The position numbers were made by a program, and so were the translations under genes. Shown piece by piece: positions 7,776 to 16,487 of a DNA stretch of 44,080 bases. The notes under the pieces were generated by a model. The model saw only the letters and a list, made by a program, of their open reading frames with translations, made no database searches and had not been told where the DNA came from. Within the stretch, counting starts at the first letter, position 1. Each line of letters starts with the position of its first letter. The stretch spans positions 1 to 44,080 of the forward strand of contig CAIUHP010000086.1 of the NCBI GenBank assembly GCA_903899015.1. Reading direction: 5' to 3'. The stretch is from an uncultured Armatimonadota bacterium (GTDB taxonomy: Bacteria; Armatimonadota; Fimbriimonadia; Fimbriimonadales; Fimbriimonadaceae).

Positions 7776-8984
7776 TTAGACTTCGATCTCCGTGATCGTT
7801 CCAGCGCCGACTGTTCGGCCGCCTTCTCGAATAGCGAATTTCGAACCCTGCTCCATGGCGACTGTCGAAATCAATTCGATGGTCATGGTGATGTTGTCAC
7901 CAGGCATAACCATTTCAACACCGTCAGGAAGGTTCAGTGTACCTGTAACGTCCGTGGTGCGGAAGAAGAACTGAGGGCGATAGCCGGAAACGAATGGAGT
8001 ATGTCGACCACCCTCATCTTTCGATAGGACGTAGACCTCGGCCTTAAATCTGGTGTGAGGCTTGATTGAACCAACCTTACAGCAAACCATACCGCGCTCG
8101 ATCGAAGCTCGATCGACGCCTCGGAGAAGCAGACCGACGTTGTCGCCAGCTTCACAGTAGTCGAGAGTCTTTCGGAACATTTCGATTCCAGTACAGACAG
8201 CCTTTCTCGAGCTTTCGCTGAGACCGACGATCTCGATTTCTTCCATCGACTTGAGCTGACCGCGCTCAACACGACCGGTTGCAACCGTACCGCGACCAGT
8301 GATCGTGAATACGTCTTCAACAGCCATGAGGAACGGCTTGTCCTTATCTCGAGTTGGAGTTGGGATGAACGTGTCAACCGCATCCATCAAGTCGAGAACC
8401 GACTTGTACGCTGCGTCATCGATCGAAGTGCCCTTTTCGAGTGCTTCGAGTGTCTGAACAGCGGAACCCTTGATGATCGGGGTGTCGTCGCCAGGGAAAC
8501 CGTACTTGTTGAGAAGATCTCGAACTTCCATCTCGACGAGCTCGATGAGTTCAGGATCGTCTACGAGGTCGACCTTATTGATGTAAACAACGATGTGAGG
8601 TACGCCGACCTGACGAGCAAGCAGAATGTGCTCACGAGTCTGAGGCATAGGACCATCAGTTGCCGACACAACCAGAATAGCGCCGTCCATCTGGGCAGCA
8701 CCGGTGATCATGTTCTTGATAAAGTCAGCGTGCCCAGGACAGTCAACGTGAGCGTAGTGTCGCTCAGCGGTTTCGTACTCCTGGTGCGAAATGTTAATCG
8801 TGATACCGCGGGCCTTTTCTTCAGGTGCCGAGTCGATTTCAGCGTATGAAACCTTCTTCGACAAACCCTTTAGTGCGAGGGTGCCTGTAATCGCAGCCGT
8901 AAGCGACGTCTTGCCATGGTCAACGTGGCCGATTGTGCCGATATTGACGTGTGGCTTTTTCCTTTCAAATTTAGCTCTTGCCAT
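7776..8984 (-). CDS. tuf: Translation elongation factor Tu
   Basis: EF-Tu is the GTPase that brings aminoacyl-tRNA to the ribosome. The 402-residue protein has G1 GHVDHGKTS near residue 20, G3 [15 protein letters not shown] near 80, and G4 NKVDLVDD near 137. Domain 2 has [13 protein letters not shown], and the C terminus is [17 protein letters not shown]. It lies 34 nt after fusA and is followed by a hairpin. No second copy lies in the window, so I cannot tell whether it is tufA or tufB. Confidence 0.98.
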   Translation of the reverse strand: MARAKFERKKPHVNIGTIGHVDHGKTSLTAAITGTLALKGLSKKVSYAEIDSAPEEKARGITINISHQEYETAERHYAHVDCPGHADFIKNMITGAAQMDGAILVVSATDGPMPQTREHILLARQVGVPHIVVYINKVDLVDDPELIELVEMEVRDLLNKYGFPGDDTPIIKGSAVQTLEALEKGTSIDDAAYKSVLDLMDAVDTFIPTPTRDKDKPFLMAVEDVFTITGRGTVATGRVERGQLKSMEEIEIVGLSESSRKAVCTGIEMFRKTLDYCEAGDNVGLLLRGVDRASIERGMVCCKVGSIKPHTRFKAEVYVLSKDEGGRHTPFVSGYRPQFFFRTTDVTGTLNLPDGVEMVMPGDNITMTIELISTVAMEQGSKFAIREGGRTVGAGTITEIEV

Positions 8985-9018
8985 GTTTTGTGCTCCTATC
9001 TAATCTTGTCGGCCAGGG

Positions 9019-11148
9019 TTAGCGGCCGCTTTGCGCCTTAGCCGTGATCTCGGCTGCGATGCTGTGCGGGACCTCCTCATAGTGAGAAGGAGTTACGTTC
9101 GGTTGCGCTCGACCTTGTGTGAGCGATCGCAACGTTGTAACGTATCCGAACATTTCGGAAAGCGGGACGTGTGCATTGACAATTGTCACTCCACCCATCG
9201 CGTTCTCCATTCCTTCAATCCGGCCACGTCGACCATTAATGTCTCCGATAACGTCGCCCACGTTTTGCTCAGGCGTCGTAACTTCGACATGCATGATCGG
9301 CTCTTTAAGAACCGGATTCGCCTTTCTCATCGCTTCCTTGAAAGCGAGGATGCCAGCTTGCTTGAAAGCATTTTCGTTCGAGTCAACTTCGTGGTACGAA
9401 CCTTCCAGAAGTTTAACTTTAACGTCGACTACCGGATATCCAGCAAGAACGCCTGCAATGAGACTTTCTCGGACACCCTTTTCGATCGCAGGAATATATT
9501 CCTTTGGAATCGAACCACCGACGACCTTGTTCTCGAATACGAAGCCTGAACCAGCAGGAAGTGGCTCCATCTCAACCCAACAGTGGCCGTATTGTCCGGA
9601 ACCACCCGTCTGTCGAATGAAGCGACCTTCGCCCTTCGCTGAAACGCGAACGGTTTCTCGGTATGCAACCTGCGGCTTGCCCTGATTCGCCTGTACGCCG
9701 AACTCTCGATTCAATCGGTCAACAATGATCTCAAGGTGAAGCTCACCCATTCCAGAGATGATTGTCTGACCAGACTCTTGGTCGGTAAAGACTCGGAAAG
9801 TCGGATCTTCTTGAGCAAGTCGCTGCAAAGACGAACCAAGCTTCTCTTGGTCGGCCTTTGACTTAGGCTCAATCGCGATCTGAATAACCGGCTCTGGGAA
9901 CTTGATACTTTCCAGAGCAATCAGATTGTCGTTATCACAAATGGTGTGACCCGTATTAACATCGCTGAGACCGATAACACCGACGATTTCGCCAGCGTAA
10001 ACTTCATCAATATCGTTTCGGCTATTGGCGTGCATCTCAAGGATTCGACCAATTCGCTCGTTACGGATTCGAAACTCATTTGTCTGCGGATCACGGTAGG
10101 TGACAGCAACCGAAGTTCCCTTCTTCAAGACGCCAGAGTAAAGTCGAAGGAACGTAAGACGTCCAACGTACTTATCCGACATGATCTTGAACGCGAGAGC
10201 AGCAAACGGCTCCTTGTCATCCGGACCACGAGTGATGGTCACTTCCGAATGAGGATCGACACCCTTCACAACGCCTACGTCGAGTGGTGATGGAAGATAG
10301 TCAAGCACTGCGTCAATCATGGCCTGGACGCCCTTGTTCTTGAAGGACGAACCCGAGATCATCGGGACAACCTTATTTGCAAGAGTTCCTCGTCGAAGAG
10401 CATCTCGGATATCTTGCTCAGGAATTTCCTGACCTTCCAAGAATCGCTCCATGATCGAATCATCGAAGTCAGAGATCGATTCGATCATCATCTCTCGATA
10501 CTCGTTGGCTTGATCTAGCATGTCTGCCGGGATCTCTCGCTCTTCACTTGTCTTTCCATCATCTGACATATAGATGGTGGCTTTCATCGTGATGAGGTCG
10601 ATATAACCTGAATAAAGTGATTCGGCACCGATCGGCAACTGGATAGGAGCCGCGTTAGCGCCTAATCTATCCTTAACGCGAGCGAGAACGGTATAGAAGT
10701 CCGCACCCAATCGATCCATCTTGTTTACATAGATGATTCGGGGGACAACATACTTGTTCATCTGGCGCCAGACAGTCTCGGTCTGAGGCTGAACACCACC
10801 AACCGCGCAGAGCACGCAGACAGCACCGTCGAGGACGCGGAGTGACCGCTCTACTTCAACCGTAAAGTCAACGTGACCAGGCGTGTCAATGATGTTAATC
10901 TTGTGCTCAGGTCGATCCTTCTTGCTACCTTTCCAGAAGCAGCTCGTAGCAGCCGAGGTGATCGTAATCCCTCGCTCCTGCTCTTGCTCCATCCAGTCCA
11001 TGGTCGCTGCGCCGTCGTGTACCTCGCCGATCTTGTGCGACTTTCCTGTGTAAAAAAGGATTCGCTCAGTTGTAGTGGTCTTACCCGCGTCAATGTGAGC
11101 GGCGATTCCGATGTTTCTGACCAATTCTAAGGCGTGGCTACGGGGCAT
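9019..11148 (-). CDS. fusA: Translation elongation factor G
   Basis: EF-G is the GTPase that drives translocation and, with RRF, ribosome recycling. At 709 residues it is full length. G1 is [19 protein letters not shown], with the switch segment [19 protein letters not shown]3 is [21 protein letters not shown]4 is [10 protein letters not shown], and domain IV has [15 protein letters not shown] and [15 protein letters not shown]. It is the third gene of the str operon, 12 nt after rpsG. CGA dominates its arginine codons in the stretches checked. Confidence 0.98.
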   Translation of the reverse strand: MPRSHALELVRNIGIAAHIDAGKTTTTERILFYTGKSHKIGEVHDGAATMDWMEQEQERGITITSAATSCFWKGSKKDRPEHKINIIDTPGHVDFTVEVERSLRVLDGAVCVLCAVGGVQPQTETVWRQMNKYVVPRIIYVNKMDRLGADFYTVLARVKDRLGANAAPIQLPIGAESLYSGYIDLITMKATIYMSDDGKTSEEREIPADMLDQANEYREMMIESISDFDDSIMERFLEGQEIPEQDIRDALRRGTLANKVVPMISGSSFKNKGVQAMIDAVLDYLPSPLDVGVVKGVDPHSEVTITRGPDDKEPFAALAFKIMSDKYVGRLTFLRLYSGVLKKGTSVAVTYRDPQTNEFRIRNERIGRILEMHANSRNDIDEVYAGEIVGVIGLSDVNTGHTICDNDNLIALESIKFPEPVIQIAIEPKSKADQEKLGSSLQRLAQEDPTFRVFTDQESGQTIISGMGELHLEIIVDRLNREFGVQANQGKPQVAYRETVRVSAKGEGRFIRQTGGSGQYGHCWVEMEPLPAGSGFVFENKVVGGSIPKEYIPAIEKGVRESLIAGVLAGYPVVDVKVKLLEGSYHEVDSNENAFKQAGILAFKEAMRKANPVLKEPIMHVEVTTPEQNVGDVIGDINGRRGRIEGMENAMGGVTIVNAHVPLSEMFGYVTTLRSLTQGRAQPNVTPSHYEEVPHSIAAEITAKAQSGR

Positions 11149-11160
11149 TTTCAGTCCTTG

Positions 11161-11631
11161 TTAAAAACGATAGTGGGCGAAGGCTTTATTGGCCTCCGCC
11201 ATACGGTGCGTGTCCTCACGCTTCTTAATTGTGCTTCCAGTTCCATTGTAAGCGTCGAGGATCTCTGACGACAGACGATCAATCATCGTCTTCCCTGATC
11301 TCTTACGTGCTGCGCCGATCATCCATCTCAATGCAAGAGTTCTGCGTCGATCTGGTCGTACATCCATCGGCACTTGATAAGTCTGACCACCGACACGTCG
11401 CGGTCGAACTTCAACCGCGGGCATGACGTTGGAGAGAGCCTTCTCGAAGACCTCAACTGCTGGAACACCGGCTTTCTGCTCGCAGATCGCCATCGCTCCA
11501 TAAAAAATCTTCTCGGCTGTGACCTTCTTTCCATCAACCATCATTCGATTGATGAATCGAGTCATCAGCTCCGATCCGTAGATTGGATCGGGCAACGTAA
11601 TTCGCTTTACTGCTGGTCCTTTTCTTGGCAT
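11161..11631 (-). CDS. rpsG: 30S ribosomal protein S7
   Basis: S7 nucleates the small-subunit head and contacts the E-site tRNA. The 156-residue protein has normal length, with [59 protein letters not shown] and the C-terminal [20 protein letters not shown]. It follows rpsL by 25 nt. CGA is prominent among its arginine codons, beside AGA and CGT. Confidence 0.98.
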   Translation of the reverse strand: MPRKGPAVKRITLPDPIYGSELMTRFINRMMVDGKKVTAEKIFYGAMAICEQKAGVPAVEVFEKALSNVMPAVEVRPRRVGGQTYQVPMDVRPDRRRTLALRWMIGAARKRSGKTMIDRLSSEILDAYNGTGSTIKKREDTHRMAEANKAFAHYRF

Positions 11632-11656
11632 TGGTTTTCCCTAAATCTTTAAATTC

Positions 11657-12064
11657 TTACTTGCGCTTGCCTGCGGCTGCTGCTGGCTGGCCTGGCTTTG
11701 GACGCTTTGTTCCGTACTTTGAACGACCCTGCATTCGCTTGGCAGTGCCGGCAGTCTGCTGAGTACCGCGCACGATGTGATAGCGAACACCAGGAAGGTC
11801 CTTTACACGACCACCACGAACGAGCACGACTGAGTGCTCCAGGAGGTTGTGACCTTCACCCGGAATGTATGCCGTTACTTCGACACCATTGGTCAAACGC
11901 ACACGGGCGGTCTTTCGAAGAGCTGAGTTTGGCTTCTTCGGAGTCATGGTTCGCACAACTGTGCATACCCCTCGCTTGAAGGGGTTACTCTTCAATGCGG
12001 GCGACTTAGACTTCACCTTTGGGGCACTTCGGCCCTTGCGTACCAGCTGGTTAACGGTCGGCAT
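11657..12064 (-). CDS. rpsL: 30S ribosomal protein S12
   Basis: S12 is the decoding-centre protein and the classic site of streptomycin resistance. The 135-residue sequence has [23 protein letters not shown] and the loop [14 protein letters not shown]. The lysines whose replacement gives resistance in other bacteria are present, so a sensitive form is expected from the family. The C-terminal tail is Lys/Ala-rich. GAGGTG precedes the ATG. It is the first gene of the cluster, about 200 nt downstream of a strong promoter. Confidence 0.98.
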   Translation of the reverse strand: MPTVNQLVRKGRSAPKVKSKSPALKSNPFKRGVCTVVRTMTPKKPNSALRKTARVRLTNGVEVTAYIPGEGHNLLEHSVVLVRGGRVKDLPGVRYHIVRGTQQTAGTAKRMQGRSKYGTKRPKPGQPAAAAGKRK

Positions 12065-12125
12065 TCACACCTCTATTCATTTTCGTATTTCCTTACTTAA
12101 TTTTGGGCTGCTACCCTCAGGCAAC

Positions 12126-12158
12126 AAAAAACCCCTCTGCCTATCACGCGACAAGGGG
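12126..12158 (-). terminator. Terminator-like hairpin in the str operon leader
   Basis: On the minus strand CCCCT (12154-12158) pairs with AGGGG (12132-12136), possibly with two more inner pairs, followed by six T (12126-12131). It lies between the promoter at 12274-12303 and rpsL, about 60 nt before the start codon. With no minus-strand gene before it, it can only act in the leader, as an attenuator. The loop holds CGTGATA (complement of 12142-12148), complementary to TATCACG earlier in the leader (12231-12237), a possible competing pairing or pseudoknot. Confidence 0.6.
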
Positions 12159-12273
12159 CTCCTCAGTCCGACAGCATTCGCTTCTTGCGTTGTATCGTAG
12201 TTCCTTACGAAACCGGCCTGCGCCTCCCGACGTGATAATCGACTGAAGACGCAAGGTCTCCAGACAATCAGGG

Positions 12274-12303
12274 ATTATGACCTTGAATTCAAGCCGATGT
12301 CAA
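12274..12303 (-). promoter_or_regulatory. Sigma-70-type promoter of the str operon
   Basis: On the minus strand TTGACA (12298-12303) is followed after 18 nt by CATAAT (12274-12279). This is the best housekeeping-type promoter in the window and lies 210 nt upstream of rpsL. A transcript would start near 12267 and carry a leader of about 200 nt with the attenuator-like hairpin. It probably drives rpsL to tuf and possibly the whole cluster. Confidence 0.75.
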
Positions 12304-12471
12304 GGCCTATGAGCCAGGCACAAACAGGGCGGAAGGATACTTCAACCCGTTTCGAGCAAGTTTAAGGAAAAGGACGAAGGATCGCGCCTTTTAGACGCAA
12401 TAAAACATTTGGGCGAGATATCGACTAAGGGAGTTGAGCTAAGCGCCAGACAAGAAGCTTGGCCAAGTACA

Positions 12472-14043
12472 ATGTCTGCTCCCATGAATGAAGAACTATC
12501 CCTTCGTGACGTCAGGCTTCAGAAGCTCGCGCGCATGCGTGAACTGGGCCACGACCCATTCAAAATCGAACGATTTGACCGGACTCACTCGGCCAAACAA
12601 ATGCTCGACGGCTTTGAAGAAGGAAAACAAGTCTCATTCGCAGGCCGTGTCGTTTCCTTCCGCCTCATGGGTAAGGCGGGATTTGCGCACATCAGCGACG
12701 GCGACGATCGAATCCAAGGCTATTTCAAAAAGGACGACCTTGGCGAACTTGGCTGGGACCTGTACAACCTGCTCGATGTGGGAGACCACATTGGAGTGGA
12801 AGGCTATTTATTTGTCACCAAGACGGGTGAAAAGTCGATCCATATCCAGAACTTGGTGCCCCTGAGCAAGTCTCTCCAGAACCTGCCCCTCGGAAAAGAG
12901 AAGGATGGACACGTTTTCTCCGGCCTTGCCGATGTGGATCTGCGTTATCGCCACCGCCACCTAGACCTTATTTGTAATCGTGAAGCCCGAAAGGCCCTCA
13001 TCGCTCGCATGAAGATCACTTCTGCGGTGCGACGGTTCATGGACAATCGCGGATACCTCGAGGTGGAAACCCCTATTCTGCAACTAGAAGCAGGCGGTGC
13101 AGCTGCCACGCCGTTCGTGACCCACTACAACGCTTACGACTTAGACGTCAAACTTCGTATCTCACTTGAGCTCTACCTAAAGAGAATCATTTGCGGTGAC
13201 ATTCCAAAGGTTTATGAAATTGGTCGCGTCTTCCGAAATGAAGGTGTGAGCAATCGCCACAACCCAGAATTCACGCTTTTGGAGTTCTACGAGGCCTACA
13301 TCAACCTCGAAGAAGTTATGGTGATCGTCGAGGAAATGTTCAAGTTTGTGGCTCTCGAAGTATTTGGGAGCACAACGGTTCATATTTCGACGGATCCAAA
13401 TACGGAAGTCGAGCAGCACGAAGCATCTGAAACGGGCCCAGTTCTCGATTTCGGCAATCCTTGGCGTAGACTCGACCTCCTAACCGCAATCGAAGAGTTA
13501 GCAGGCGTTAGCCGAGATGAGTTGAAAGATCTAGAGTCGGCGAAGACGGCGATGGAACGAGTGGGTCTCCCTAGCGCTAAGGAGAACAACCTTGGCGGGA
13601 TCATCGAGAAACTCCTCGAGAAATTCGTGGAGCCAACTTTGATTCAACCAACCTTCCTGATCGGTTACCCCATCGAGACTTCCCCGCTCGCCAAGAAAGA
13701 CCCGAGCAACCCAAGAATGACTCGTCGCTTCGAAGGTTACGTACGAGGTCGAGAGATCTGCAACGCTTTCTCCGAGATCAATGATCCCATCGATCAGCGA
13801 GAGAGGTTTATGCAGCAAGTTGCTGAACGCGCCAAGGGAGATGACGAAGCTCATCCGCTCGATGAAGAGTTTTTATACGCTCTGGAAGGTGGTATGCCAC
13901 CTACCGGAGGATGCGGAATCGGAATCGATCGAATGGCGATGCTACTCACTGGAGCGGAGCATTTGCGTGAAGTTCTCTTGTTCCCAACAATGAAACCAAC
14001 GCGAGTCGGTGAATCTTCGAAGGACGAAGCACCAGCTGAGTAA
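12472..14043 (+). CDS. lysS: Lysyl-tRNA synthetase, class II
   Basis: It charges tRNA-Lys with lysine. An N-terminal OB-fold anticodon-binding domain (about residues 40-140 of this start) precedes the class II core. Motif 2 is seen as GRVFRNEGVSNRHNPEFTLL and motif 3 as GCGIGIDRMAMLLTG near the C terminus. I take ATG 12472 as start; the frame is open to TTG 12409, but the extra 21 residues do not look like the family. This gives 523 residues, slightly above the usual 490-510, with a short polar C-terminal tail. It is divergent from the str operon. Confidence 0.96.
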   Translation: MSAPMNEELSLRDVRLQKLARMRELGHDPFKIERFDRTHSAKQMLDGFEEGKQVSFAGRVVSFRLMGKAGFAHISDGDDRIQGYFKKDDLGELGWDLYNLLDVGDHIGVEGYLFVTKTGEKSIHIQNLVPLSKSLQNLPLGKEKDGHVFSGLADVDLRYRHRHLDLICNREARKALIARMKITSAVRRFMDNRGYLEVETPILQLEAGGAAATPFVTHYNAYDLDVKLRISLELYLKRIICGDIPKVYEIGRVFRNEGVSNRHNPEFTLLEFYEAYINLEEVMVIVEEMFKFVALEVFGSTTVHISTDPNTEVEQHEASETGPVLDFGNPWRRLDLLTAIEELAGVSRDELKDLESAKTAMERVGLPSAKENNLGGIIEKLLEKFVEPTLIQPTFLIGYPIETSPLAKKDPSNPRMTRRFEGYVRGREICNAFSEINDPIDQRERFMQQVAERAKGDDEAHPLDEEFLYALEGGMPPTGGCGIGIDRMAMLLTGAEHLREVLLFPTMKPTRVGESSKDEAPAE

Positions 14044-14351
14044 AAGCTGACTGCCCGTAAGAACAATCAGTGCAGCAAGCAATATTCGTGTGAGCCAAAG
14101 GATCAACATGCGCCCTCTCCACCACAATATTCTCAACATTCGATTGTTCCGCGTCCATGCCAGCAGGATAAATCTCCTGAAGGACTTTTCGCGATTGGAC
14201 TCAAAATGCCACCCGCAAAATAGACCGATAGGTTCACAGGAGAATCCATCATCCAATTCTCCAGTCCTAGAGGGATATTAGAACACAGCGAAGGGCTTTC
14301 TACCCTGGAAGCATCCTCTGCGTTTAGACTAGACTGAGGTGTAAGTGAAAC
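14044..14351. other. Intergenic region after lysS without a recognised gene
   Basis: About 300 bases with no convincing coding frame. A minus-strand frame across 13942-14256 would encode a hydrophobic stretch but runs deep into lysS and has no support. No clear terminator follows lysS. GAGGTG sits about 12 nt before the small gene at 14352. Confidence 0.4.
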
Positions 14352-14483
14352 ATGGGCGATAAAAAACCAAAAAAGAACTCTTCAGGTAATTCCGACGCAC
14401 ACAAGGCTAAACAAGATAAAGGAGCCGCAAACCGAGCTCCAGTTCCTCCTAAGTCTATCGAAAAAGGCAAAGACAAGAAGTAG
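14352..14483 (+). CDS. Small basic protein of the MGDKKPKK type, 43 residues
   Basis: The frame starts ATG and encodes 43 residues beginning MGDKKPKKNSSGNSDAHKAK and ending in KGKDKK. It is very rich in Lys, Ala and Ser. Short proteins starting MGDK-x-PK with Lys/Gln/Ala-rich bodies are, from memory, scattered through many bacterial phyla as uncharacterised proteins, which makes this more than a chance frame. GAGGTG lies upstream. It is followed by an 8-bp stem (14503-14510 with 14527-14534). Function unknown; a disordered nucleic-acid-binding protein is a guess. Confidence 0.65.
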   Translation: MGDKKPKKNSSGNSDAHKAKQDKGAANRAPVPPKSIEKGKDKK

Positions 14484-14502
14484 CCTTTGAGCCGCTTTTC
14501 AC

Positions 14503-14534
14503 GGACGGTCCGCTACTGCTGTGTACGACCGTCC
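14503..14534 (+). terminator. Hairpin after the small basic protein gene
   Basis: GGACGGTC (14503-14510) and GACCGTCC (14527-14534) form a perfect 8-bp stem with a 16-nt loop, 19 nt after the stop codon. The following bases (ACTCTTGTCGG) are only mildly T-rich, so termination is plausible but not certain. Confidence 0.45.
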
Positions 14535-14839
14535 ACTCTTGTCGGATAAATGTCGATCCCAGGCTAGGCAACGAAAATGACGGTGTGAGTTGACTCGTAA
14601 AGCTGAATCACACGTCGCAGGCTATGAGTCCTATTCGTCCTTTTCATACCTAAGAATCCCGAACGGGAACGATCACAAGCGAACTAAGCGAATACCCCCT
14701 ATTCACTTCCACAATCAAGCTGACAGCGCCTAATGGGGTCGTGATGGGTTCGATCTCGTGTAGCCATCGGACTGCAGGCGGGCCGTCCACATATAACAAT
14801 CTCTCGTCGTCTGAGGATTATATTCCTTCCCTCGCTCTT

Positions 14840-15075
14840 CTCAAAAGGGGCAATCCTGAATTGAAAGAAGTCGAGCTCACAATAGATGATGGTCCCCACA
14901 TAAATGGGCACCGTCCATTATTAGGACTTTACAAGAAAACCACGTACTCGCCACGTTCTTTGTGGTGGGCAGAAAAGTCAAGGAGCATCCGGAACTTGAT
15001 CGGCAAATGCTTGCAGGCGGTACTGCTAGTGGTTCCTGGCATCAAGGTCAACAGGAGACTCTCACTCCCAAGTAA
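14840..15075 (+). pseudogene. Polysaccharide deacetylase (NodB/CE4) remnant, frameshifted
   Basis: One frame reads ELKEVELTIDDGPH, matching NodB motif 1 (TFDDGPH in active enzymes). After a shift of frame near 14910-14920, another reads RTLQENHVLATFFVVGRKVK, then EHPELDRQMLAGG and GSWHQGQQETLTPK up to TAA at 15073-15075, the expected continuation of CE4 enzymes. Motif 2, normally GH-x-IG-x-H-x-x-x-H, is damaged, and the rest of the domain (another 100 residues or more) is missing. No credible start was found upstream. I infer a dead gene fragment with frameshift and 3' truncation. Confidence 0.75.
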
Positions 15076-15101
15076 GTGCGCCCTACCGGGCTCACAAACA
15101 A

Positions 15102-15130
15102 AAACACCCCGCGGTCTACACGGGGTGTTT
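15102..15130. terminator. Bidirectional terminator hairpin
   Basis: AAACACCCCG (15102-15111) pairs with CGGGGTGTTT (15121-15130) over 10 bp with a 9-nt loop. T-rich sequence follows on the plus strand, and A-rich sequence precedes it, so it can also work on the minus strand, where it lies about 165 nt after the lipoprotein gene. On the plus strand it follows the deacetylase remnant. Confidence 0.75.
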
Positions 15131-15294
15131 GCTCTTTATCCTTGGGAAGTCGGGTTCATTGCTAACCCGGCATTCGAACGAGCCCAGTGGCTAAAACCTC
15201 GAACCTCCGTCGGTCTCACTTTGTAAAATTATCAAAAGGCACCACCTCCATCAAACAAGATAATAGTTACTACGTAAGACAAGTTCGAATTGGT

Positions 15295-15981
15295 TCAACC
15301 CTTTGGTGTCACGGCTGGCTGAATCAGAACCTTTTGTTTTAGCAAGGACATATCGACCTTAATCTGGTCTTTTCGTGCCTGGTCGGGAGACATACCCAAA
15401 GCATCCATCACGACGTTGTCGCCGATTGCGACCGTAATCTTTATCACATCTCGGTCAGTAGCGTAGGCGCAGATCATCAATCTTTGATCGTCTTTTTCCC
15501 AGAACCAATATGAGACGCGCTTGCCCTTTAAGGTTGTGGGAGTTAGGCGACTGCCCATCTGATCTTGGTGATCTCGAACTAGCCGATCCACCCGGTCTTG
15601 GTTCCCCTTATCTTCTTGGTAAATGGCAGCCGCAAGGCCCCCGTTGTACAGGATTTCACCAAAGCCCATGTGAATATGATCTTCTTCCCATGTTCGAGCG
15701 CTATAGGGCGGCTGGAACTTAGGCGGAAGGTTGTCATATTCAAATCCGACCTGTTTTGGATCTTGAAACTTTCGAAAGGCAGCGTCTGCAGAAGACCACA
15801 CTGTTATGGGATTCCCTGGACGTACTACGAGTGCAATGACGGTGGCTTCGCGTGTAATAGGAGCGGAAACAGATGCCTCTTTGACAACAGGAGGAGATGA
15901 AGCTTCAGGCGCGAGTGCGGCACCGCCTTGGCATCCCGCCAAAACAGTGGCAATCAGTATGAGCCAGCCACTTCGTCTCAA
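15295..15981 (-). CDS. Putative lipoprotein of unknown function
   Basis: 228 residues starting at a TTG, with a basic n-region, hydrophobic stretch and lipobox LAGC (Cys at residue 18), so it is predicted to be lipid-anchored. The mature part is a soluble domain with an Ala/Pro linker. I do not recognise a family. It lies 4 nt after greA and is probably co-transcribed with it. It is followed by the hairpin at 15102-15130. Confidence 0.8.
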   Translation of the reverse strand: MRRSGWLILIATVLAGCQGGAALAPEASSPPVVKEASVSAPITREATVIALVVRPGNPITVWSSADAAFRKFQDPKQVGFEYDNLPPKFQPPYSARTWEEDHIHMGFGEILYNGGLAAAIYQEDKGNQDRVDRLVRDHQDQMGSRLTPTTLKGKRVSYWFWEKDDQRLMICAYATDRDVIKITVAIGDNVVMDALGMSPDQARKDQIKVDMSLLKQKVLIQPAVTPKG

Positions 15982-15985
15982 TCTG

Positions 15986-16456
15986 TCACTCTACGCCCAT
16001 GATACGGTAACGACTGGTACCGCGTGGCGCTGCAACCTCAAATTCGTCACCGATCGTTTTGCCAAGCATCGACTCGCCTAAAGGAGAGCCAATAGAAATC
16101 AAGTCTTTCGAAGGATCGGCCTCAAAGGAGCCAACGAGAGTAATCGTGAAGTCTTCGTCAAATTCGAGATCGCGGAGGGACACTTTGGATCCCAGATGGG
16201 CAGTTTTGCCTGATGCATCCGGGTTCTCAACAATCTTCGCAAGCTGAAGGGCCTTTTCGAGTTCAGCAATTCGACTTTCCAGGCGACTCTGGTTAAGCTT
16301 ACATTCGTGGTAGGCTGCGTTCTCACGCAGGTCACCGTGAGACTTGGCTTCTCGGATCGCATCGGCAATCGCCAAACGAGTTGGACCTTTCAAGTCTTCC
16401 AACTCTTTTTTCAATTTCGCGAATCCTTCGCGAGTGAAGTGGAATTCCTTGTTCAT
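15986..16456 (-). CDS. greA: Transcription elongation factor GreA
   Basis: GreA inserts its coiled coil into the RNA polymerase secondary channel and stimulates cleavage of backtracked RNA. From ATG 16456 the protein has 156 residues, the family norm. It shows FTREGFAKLKKELEDLKGPT and the coiled-coil tip region EAKSHGDLRENAAYHECK with the functional acidic residues. The C-terminal FKBP-like domain has SIGSPLGESMLGKTIGDEFE. TACAAT lies 9 nt before the ATG, suggesting a leaderless or nearly leaderless mRNA. Confidence 0.96.
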   Translation of the reverse strand: MNKEFHFTREGFAKLKKELEDLKGPTRLAIADAIREAKSHGDLRENAAYHECKLNQSRLESRIAELEKALQLAKIVENPDASGKTAHLGSKVSLRDLEFDEDFTITLVGSFEADPSKDLISIGSPLGESMLGKTIGDEFEVAAPRGTSRYRIMGVE

Positions 16457-16465
16457 GGGTCGGAT

Positions 16466-16471
16466 ATTGTA
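16466..16471 (-). promoter_or_regulatory. -10 box of greA next to the start codon
   Basis: TACAAT on the minus strand ends 9 nt before the greA ATG. The transcript would begin at or within about 3 nt of the ATG. A TTGACC lies 20 nt further upstream, too far for a standard -35. The spacer to the divergent glycosyltransferase start is only 31 nt. Confidence 0.5.
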
Positions 16472-16487
16472 GCATCTACGAGGAATT

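Noticed and set aside
13942-14256. Minus-strand frame encoding a hydrophobic peptide at the end of lysS
   Set aside because: More than a third overlaps lysS, no ribosome-binding site, no recognised family.
15140-15230. Possible tRNA-like element with TTCGAA-type segments after the bidirectional terminator
   Set aside because: Neither strand gives an acceptor stem, anticodon arm and T arm in the right spacing.
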